DNA from: Romanomermis culicivorax
Taxonomy: Eukaryota; Nematoda; Enoplea; Mermithida; Mermithidae
NCBI GenBank assembly: GCA_963922205.1
Contig: CAWUHX010000038.1
Location: 186,001-250,000, forward strand
DNA length: 64,000 bases
Direction: 5' to 3'
Position numbers and translations under genes: made by a program. Positions 58,100 through 64,000 of this stretch are shown here, piece after piece. The stretch's first letter is position 1. Each line of letters opens with the position of its first letter. Below the pieces are notes generated by a model. That model had not been told where the DNA came from, searched no databases, and worked only from the letters and a program-made list of their open reading frames with translations.

Positions 58100-58365
58100 T
58101 TTGTTCTTTTAACTGCCACAGTCATTTAGAGAGTAAAAGATGTCTGTGAACACAAGTTGTCTATTATTTGTACGAACATCTTTCTTCGCCGAGATTCATA
58201 GTAGAAGAAATCAAAATCGTCAACAAGAAATTTTTACTGTTAAATTTTTAGTAAAAAAATCGTACGAATTTAAGGTCTTGTGTGACCGTAGAGCGTCTCA
58301 AAAATGTGGAATCGTCCTTCCTTTCGACTGTTGTTATTGAAAAACATTTCAAAAAAATACAACGA
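58100..58365. mobile_element. Family A miniature element, decayed copy
   Basis: TTGTTATTGAAAAACATTTC near the end, preceded by a stretch like the family interior, is recognisable. The 66-codon frame at 58140 overlaps it and is probably not a gene. Confidence 0.4.
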
Positions 58366-58716
58366 TATAATGTAAGCATCACCTTTTCAGCAAGATTCTG
58401 AATTTCATAAGTGCTATTTAAATCTAACCTTTAATTCCAGGCATACGCTTCCTCCGCTTCTTTATTATTGTGATAAATGCGCTGCTTCTTCCTAATGAGC
58501 TCAGCTTAATCATTCTTTTATTTTTTCATGAATCTTAGCTAAAACTGCCGTTTTTCTTGTAAGATAGACGGAAGTTGTTTTTTGGTAGTCATATTGCAAA
58601 AATGGAGCTAAAATATTAGTATTGGCACCGCCTTTTACAGAGGCATGGGTGGTCAAAAAAATGATCCGCACGCCAGCTGACCCCCTCAGGTCGGAATGTT
58701 CACGTTTTTTTCATTG

Positions 58717-58895
58717 GATAGTCTGTCTAACCCAGAATTTTTTCCTACGAAAATTGTTGAAAGACAGTCAATAGAGCTCACAGATTTCAATTTTCATGCG
58801 AAATAAGGTTTAACACATCTTGATAATATAAAATTAGTACTTTATTTCCAGTTTCATTGTTTAGAAGCATTTAAAAAAGCGGGAAAAAAGCTACG
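58717..58895. mobile_element. Family A miniature element, shortened copy
   Basis: It begins ATAGTCTGTCTAACCC and contains CAGTTTCATTGTTTAGAAGC, corresponding to the start and the near-end landmarks of the family; the terminal CAGACTATA is lost. Confidence 0.4.
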
Positions 58896-59117
58896 GTAGT
58901 ATGAGTTATACTCATTCATAAAAAACCACTGTTGTATTTTTTGACGTCGATCTTAACATCATTTCTTTTAAATTTAAATAATGCAGTAGTGTTTGGCCAT
59001 CACAAGTAACCTTGTTGAAAAACGCTTTAGAACTGATGAAAATCAAGAGACTAAACTGTGGACATGTAGTTTGTGAATTATTAAGCTTGGTAAACGTTAG
59101 TAAAAGTACTGAGGACG

Positions 59118-59357
59118 CTTTCATCAAAGAAACTTAAGCTCCAGCTGAGCTGCAGTTTAAGTTGTAGCTTAATTTTATGTTATACCATTGCCGTTACGCT
59201 GCAACTCAACTGTAGCTTAACTTAAACACGCAAAATATATCGGGAAAGTTAAGCTGCAGCTGAGCTGCATCTCAACGACAATGTTATAACATACAGAGTT
59301 AAGCTACAGCATAAGCTGCAGCTCAACTGAAGCTTAAATCTCTTTGATGTAACCGTC
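59118..59357. mobile_element. AGCT-rich hairpin element, copy 4 (most complete)
   Basis: The left arm runs CTTTCATCAAAGAAACTTAA then GCTCCAGCTGAGCTGCAG. The right arm ends GCTCAACTGAAGCTTAAA, TCTCTTTGATG. The interior repeats GTTATACCATTGCCGTTA and CAATGTTATAACATA. The whole 240 bases can fold into a nearly continuous hairpin with internal sub-hairpins. Confidence 0.75.
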
Positions 59358-59489
59358 TCCTGGTGCTAGCAGAAAAATTTGCAATTGCCTAAAATTTTCA
59401 ACGCGTTTTGTGTTGAGACAAATCTGGAATCGGTTCTAATACAAATAATTTGAATTCGACTTTTCAGATAATAATCTCATTGAGCGTTT

Positions 59490-59780
59490 TTACCTCGGAA
59501 CTAGATTCTTGAGCAGTTCTGTGGAGCTGTCAAGCAATCCAGGAAAATCAGTAGGAATGAGTAATTTGATTTTCTCAAACTCGAATGAGTAATTTAATTT
59601 TCTCGAACATTCATGGGATTCTGAAATTATGATTCCAAAGTGATTTTTCTGTTGAACACGGAAGACCTTGACCGAAGATCTGCATTGGTTACCATATTTG
59701 GTTTGGCAGCCTCTTTGGATCGCTCTATTTTTCTGAATCATTTTTGAGAATGACTCCTCCAAGAGTACTGTTTTTACCAA
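59490..59780 (-). other. Possible isolated coding exon, minus strand
   Basis: A 96-codon minus-strand frame has protein-like composition (for example SVKVFRVQQKNHFGIIISES) and ends at a donor-like CCGAG|GTAAAA. An acceptor-like ACAG lies near its upstream end. No partner exon was found downstream, and part of it contains a short duplicated segment, so a pseudogene or chance frame is at least as likely. Confidence 0.2.
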
Positions 59781-60110
59781 AGGCAGAAAATGTAATAGAT
59801 ATCAACATTCACTTCTCTTTTGAATATCAACTTCGACGAAAATTCGAATTTAAAATTCCAGTTTCCTAATGTATAGAATTGAACGCTTTGTATTGCGGTT
59901 CCTGAAAAAAGATGTCGATTCCTTTCGGTTACCATCATTTATGTCTGTAATTGTCTTCTGAAACAGGATATTTCTGAAAATGTCTTTTTGCGTGACGCAT
60001 CCTAAATCCGCTTAAAGCCAAAAGAATAACTCTCTACTCCCACATCCGATCCCTCTTCCTCCCGGATGACGAATCTTCTCTCTTTCTTTGCTACATCCTT
60101 GGATATATAG

Positions 60111-60120
60111 TTCACTCTAG
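60111..60120 (+). promoter_or_regulatory. TATA-like sequence upstream of the secreted-protein gene
   Basis: GGATATATAG lies about 210 bases before the proposed start codon. It is a plausible TATA element, but a 5' intron or longer leader cannot be excluded. Confidence 0.25.
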
Positions 60121-60324
60121 CTTCTTTTCTTGCTTTTGCTACTCATCACTTGACAATGCCTGCTTTGTTTATTGTTCGTTCCTAATTTTTTTCAAATTTA
60201 CATGAGTGCGTTTCAATTTGTATTTCATGATTCTAGAAACAAAAGCAAATTGTGCGACAAACACACATACACAGAGCACCTAAGAAATTATAATTGGCCG
60301 ACACCCTGCTAATCAAAGGATTTC

Positions 60325-62128
60325 ATGATGCCGGCTTTGGTAGCCTACGGTCGGTTTCTCAACGTTCTCGTCTATGTGTCCATTTTATTTTGTTCTTGTT
60401 CGTGTCGATATTGGACGCAGGAAAAAGAACAACATCGGCACGGAAACCAATTATTTGATCGCCCAACTTTTCGCAACGAACAAAAAAGGGGTGATCTTTC
60501 AATGGCCAACGATCGTCTTTATCGGCAACAGATCATACCGATTTTGAAGATTTTGAATCAAGGGTATGTGTCATTGTTGGCTCCGCCGAATAATACGAAA
60601 AAAGATCACAAAATGGACGACAAAGAACTTTGTAACGTTTACCAGGCCTTGGTCGATTTGTCGAATAAATTTAGGACAAAAGTTGAATCAGGTGAGTATA
60701 GTTTTATCGTACTGAGACAAGTTTGACGTCAGCAAGATCGGAGAGCCAAGTCCAAATATTTTTGTCAGTTTTATTGTAAGAGCGCTCTTTTCTGTCTATC
60801 CTTGGCATGAATTCAATGATAAGTTAAATCCAAATTTAGTAAACCCTCCAGATTTTCTTCCCTAATTTAATTTTCGGACTCAACACGCGAAACTGTGGAA
60901 TTAATTGACTGTATACTCTTTTAAAAAAGTAATTACAAGAGCGAAAATCGTCTGTCTAAAATATACGAATAGTAGTATTAGTTTTGCTGACGTCAATCAC
61001 TTTTTCGCCCCGGACAAAGATTTTTTTGGAATGGAAATGCTCAAAAAGATTAATCAATTCAGAAATGTTCATAATATGTCATCTATTCTGTCTTCCTCGA
61101 AATCTTTCTATATCATAAAACTAGAAAGCAAATATTACTTCATATTTTTCGGTTTTCTATTAAACCAGATGTCAAGTAGGATTACATCTTTACTTGAGTG
61201 ATTCGAAAAAATTTTCGAGTAAATGCAGTAAGAGCTTTATGTAAGCTATTTTGATAACGGTAATAATGTTTATGATTTATCAATTTAGAAGAATTTTATG
61301 TCTGAAAAAACAGGTATACATGTAACGTGTTCAGGGGGATACATGTGACAATGACCAGAGATCTCGTGGAGTCAAGCGACTTCTTTGTGGCGAAGGGTCA
61401 TGGATTTAATAAAATTCAAAGCAATCCTTGATTTTTGACACAAAAAATTCCAAAAAAAGATTTAGAAAATAGTAATTTTTAATTAAAACACCGTCCCCGA
61501 GAAAATGTATATTTTTGACCGTTTTTTGTTCAAAAGTGGCCGTTTTTCATTAAAAAAATGACAATGTTTAGTTTTTCCAGCCTATGGCTACCATATTGCT
61601 AGACATATGACTGACAACTCTGGGTGGAGTCACTAGATGGCTAACCATGTGGACGACTATTTCTGAGGGTTGCGTTCTTATGTCATATGTACCCTCCCGG
61701 TTACATGTGTGGTCATGACTGATATAAGATAAGAATGCTGTCAGCGGACTGTTCAAAGTTTGTTATTAAAAAACTACAGTAATAACATTTTTGCAGAACG
61801 CTCAGCAATCAAATCCGACAAAAAAATAACAATGTTTCTGGGCATTTTCCGGAACAACATGGATCGCGGGATGAAAATTCTTGGTAAGTTTACTCACTGT
61901 TTGATTTCCCTGTTTGACTAATTGCGCGTCCCGGTTTATCTGCCGTGAAAAATATAAATGACGGGCCATAGCAATAGTCAACATTGGTAATGATTGAATC
62001 TTCCTGTTTCAGGACCTTTGCTCATGACCTGCCGTCAAAAGAATCCGATTTTTCGCGAGTTGATGGGATTGCAAAATAGAGGAAAAAATAGGAAATACAC
62101 GTTATTTCCGGTCTTTCAAATCGTTTAA
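60325..62128 (+). CDS. Small predicted secreted protein of unknown family (three exons)
   Basis: Exons 60325-60691, 61797-61883 and 62013-62128 join in phase (1, then 1) to 189 residues ending at TAA. The start ATG follows an in-frame TAA at 60310-60312. The N-terminus has a hydrophobic signal sequence (core FLNVLVYVSILFCSCSC) with likely cleavage near residue 27. The mature part is mostly helical-looking and basic, with a KR site at about residue 52, one N-x-T sequon (NNT) at about 88, and single cysteines in ELCNVYQ and MTCRQK that could pair. Donors GTGAGT and GTAAGT and acceptors TTGCAG and TTTCAG are all canonical. It could be a hormone-like or cytokine-like factor, but that is speculation; I recognise no homologue. 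Confidence 0.75.
60721..60999. mobile_element. ~278-bp element with TGACGTCA ends in the first intron
   Basis: It starts GTTTGACGTCAGCAAGAT and ends TTTTGCTGACGTCAATC, an inverted pair of at least 13 bases. The same terminal motif occurs repeatedly at 32500-33328. It starts 30 bases after the donor of exon 1 of the secreted-protein gene. Target duplication was not resolved. Confidence 0.65.
61083..61317. mobile_element. Family A miniature element, diverged copy in the same intron
   Basis: TATTCTGTCTTCCTCGAAAT at the start, TTTTCGGTTTTCTATTAAAC and GCAGTAAGAGCTTTATGTAA inside match the orientation of the copy at 24076-24321. Confidence 0.55.
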
Positions 62129-62146
62129 GGTGATATTAATCGCGAA

Positions 62147-62152
62147 AATAAA
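62147..62152 (+). promoter_or_regulatory. Polyadenylation signal of the secreted-protein gene
   Basis: AATAAA lies 19 bases after the stop codon, implying a very short 3' untranslated region, as in POLE. Confidence 0.7.
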
Positions 62153-63235
62153 TTCAACTATAAAATCTTGATTTCTATTACTTAGTGGCAAAACGTTTTC
62201 CATGCTCGTTTCTATATCTCAGGATGCGGTTTCCTACAACTCCTAGCCCAAGGTGATTGTAGGCAGAGCGATTGTAAGGTGTTTCACCGGCCATTTCGTA
62301 TATCCAACTGTTTCGATTCTTCGACCTTGTCGGTTCGTCGAATGCATCGTTTCTCCGACCAGCACTAAGCCACTTAAATAAAAAAATCGTTTTGTTGTGT
62401 TTCTTTGACCTTCGACTTCGTCGATTGTTCGACTACTTTTCAGTGCCATTTCCTCGACTAGGTTCTGAAATGCGTGATGACCTAGCCAAAGGCGCTTTAC
62501 ATGCGCACAGGGTGTCTAAAAAAGACTATCATCGATTTTTATGACTGACTGTAAGCATTAAATGTTTGAAATTATCCTGGAAATAGGCAACATACCGGAT
62601 CATTATGATCAAGATTTTAGTCTGATTTCGAGCCTGTAGAATTCACCAAAGCTGATTTTTAATTTGACCTTATTTTTGCCTCCATCATAGATACAAAAAG
62701 GGTGGGTAAACCTTTCTCCTGGATCTCCAGCAGTCCTGAACTTTTTAGTCCGCGTACACTTTATACACATCCACCCTGGAATATTTTGGGATCATTCTTT
62801 TGCACTTTTTGGAAAAAGTGGTTACTGATTCACTCCCCACCGAAAAGTGGTTTTTTTCAGCGAGAAAAATTTTTTTACTTCAGATAATTTTTTTTTTAAA
62901 TTGTTTTACGTTGATTCCGACTTTGTATTCAGAATGTTTGTGACACGTCTAGATTTTGAGAAATATTTCTAATAAACTAGACCTACTAGAAAAATTCTAA
63001 AGACAAATTTGAAATCAACAGAATGATCTAGAAGAGGTTATACACAAAAATTTCTACACATTACTTGAGAATATGATCTTTGGTTTCTGGAGGCGCGCGA
63101 AGCCTTTCTTAGATTTTTTTTATTTGCATAATTTTTTAGCATGAATTTATTTATATTAAACAATACGTAGTGAATTGTGGCGAAAGCTAGCTTTTCAGCT
63201 GAATATTTTGTGACAATAAAAACATTTGTATGAAT
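62153..63235. other. Convergent intergenic region
   Basis: There is no supported exon. TTCGAC/GTCGAA-rich sequence at about 62310-62440 forms an imperfect inverted repeat. The rest is AT-rich. Confidence 0.5.
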
Positions 63236-63484
63236 TATAGTCTGTTTTTTGTGAAAAGCTTTCAAATAGAAAAGTGACACAAATCCGTACTGTCCTCAAA
63301 ATCGTTTACGTAGAGCTCTTACGGTAAAATATTTCGCTGAAAAAATTGTTAAAGGTTAGGGCAGTATGCTCACAAATTTCCAGTCCTACACGATGTGTCG
63401 TTTATCAGAAAATCGTGAAAATCTGAAATACTACTTGCTTTCCACTTTCATTATTTAAAAGCATTTCAAGAAAAACAGACTATA
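63236..63484. mobile_element. Family A miniature element, reference copy
   Basis: The best-preserved copy: left end TATAGTCTGTTTTTTGTGAA, right end TTCAAGAAAAACAGACTATA, 249 bases, with TA at both edges. Landmarks used to find the others are CAAAATCGTTTACGTAGAGC, AAAAAATTGTTAAAGGTTAG, GTATGCTCACAAATTTCCAG and TTTATCAGAAAATCGTGAAA. Confidence 0.85.
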
Positions 63485-63703
63485 GATAATCAGTGTGGGG
63501 AAAAAACATTAGATACCTTGAGAACCGAACTGGTCTGTGAATTCAAAAGCAACGGCAGTATAGGAGTCGTGTATTGGGATCTTCTTCTCACTTTTTGGAA
63601 AAAGTTTGCATAGTTGCGCGGCTTACCACTGGAATTAATGCCAGAAAGGTAGAAATTCTGCAGTAGATATAACTCAAAGTCACGTCAGGTATTTGAAATA
63701 TAA

Positions 63704-63709
63704 TTTAAT
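63704..63709 (-). promoter_or_regulatory. ATTAAA variant polyadenylation signal
   Basis: On the minus strand ATTAAA lies about 147 bases beyond the stop of the terminal exon at 63856-64000. Confidence 0.35.
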
Positions 63710-63855
63710 TGTCAATGTTTTCGCAAAAATCCATCGAGTAGTAAAAATGAGCGCATCAAAACTATTACATTTAGTATAAACCGTTGAAAAATGCAAGAGT
63801 TCACGAAATCGTTCCGATATCGTATCGATCGCACATACAATCAAAGAAAATTTGA

Positions 63856-64000
63856 TCAAGTGTTGTACTGAACAGGAATGTTTCGACGTCGTACGATCGC
63901 TCCATCGTCTTGAAACCATTCTTTGGCGAAAACGTTGCCTTTAGCGACCAACCATTCCACGGTGACCCGGTCTTGACTGGCGTCGACCGATGAAAAATCG
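63856..64000 (-). CDS. 3' terminal coding exon of an unidentified minus-strand gene (partial)
   Basis: Reading the minus strand from the window edge gives 47 codons (DFSSVDASQDRVTVEWLVAK, then GNVFAKEWFQDDGAIV and RRRNIPVQYNT) and a TGA at 63856-63858. GC content and codon choice rise sharply here compared with the neighbouring DNA, as in the POLE and SRF exons. The alternate minus-strand frame at 63680-63919 is a shadow with no coding character. The family is not recognised. The gene is convergent with the secreted-protein gene. Confidence 0.5.
   Translation of the reverse strand, partial: DFSSVDASQDRVTVEWLVAKGNVFAKEWFQDDGAIVRRRNIPVQYNT

Overview
This window is eukaryotic nuclear DNA from an animal. 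It is AT-rich (roughly 35% GC by eye) and has compact multi-exon genes with GT-AG introns, some as short as about 51 bases. Two genes are recognised with confidence, both on the plus strand. The first is POLE, the catalytic subunit of DNA polymerase epsilon (exons 245-22417). Its first ~265 codons lie upstream of the window, and 44 exons join in phase to encode about 2,045 residues. The second is a serum response factor (SRF-type MADS-box) homologue (27040-40865, nine coding exons, about 565 residues). The protein similarities and intron density say animal, probably an invertebrate. An ecdysozoan such as a nematode relative is possible but not proven. About one fifth of the splice acceptors end in AAG or GAG, which is unlike Caenorhabditis.

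Layout: 1-22.5 kb is POLE, with two TE-filled introns (7.3-12.5 kb and 16.5-19.4 kb). 22.5-27 kb is intergenic, with miniature elements. 27-40.9 kb is the SRF homologue with large introns. 41-60.3 kb is mostly repeats: inverted-repeat elements, three tandem arrays and many miniature elements. Two small unrecognised genes are proposed inside it, one on the minus strand (43166-47588) and one on the plus strand (55751-57737). 60.3-62.1 kb holds a three-exon gene for a small predicted secreted protein. The last 145 bases look like the 3' terminal coding exon of a further minus-strand gene.

POLE (leading-strand DNA replication) and SRF (muscle and growth transcription factor) have no known functional link, so their proximity is ordinary eukaryotic gene order, not an operon. 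I did not find a new biological system. The most distinctive content is the repeat landscape: several hAT-like insertions with exact 8-bp target duplications, a foldback-like element whose arms are ~97-bp tandem repeats, inverted GGCGCC-rich arrays, an AGCT-rich hairpin family, and a high-copy TA-flanked miniature element. The small uncharacterised genes are the best candidates for new protein families.

All exon boundaries were called by hand from reading-frame continuity, GT-AG signals and remembered family similarity. No alignment or database search was run.
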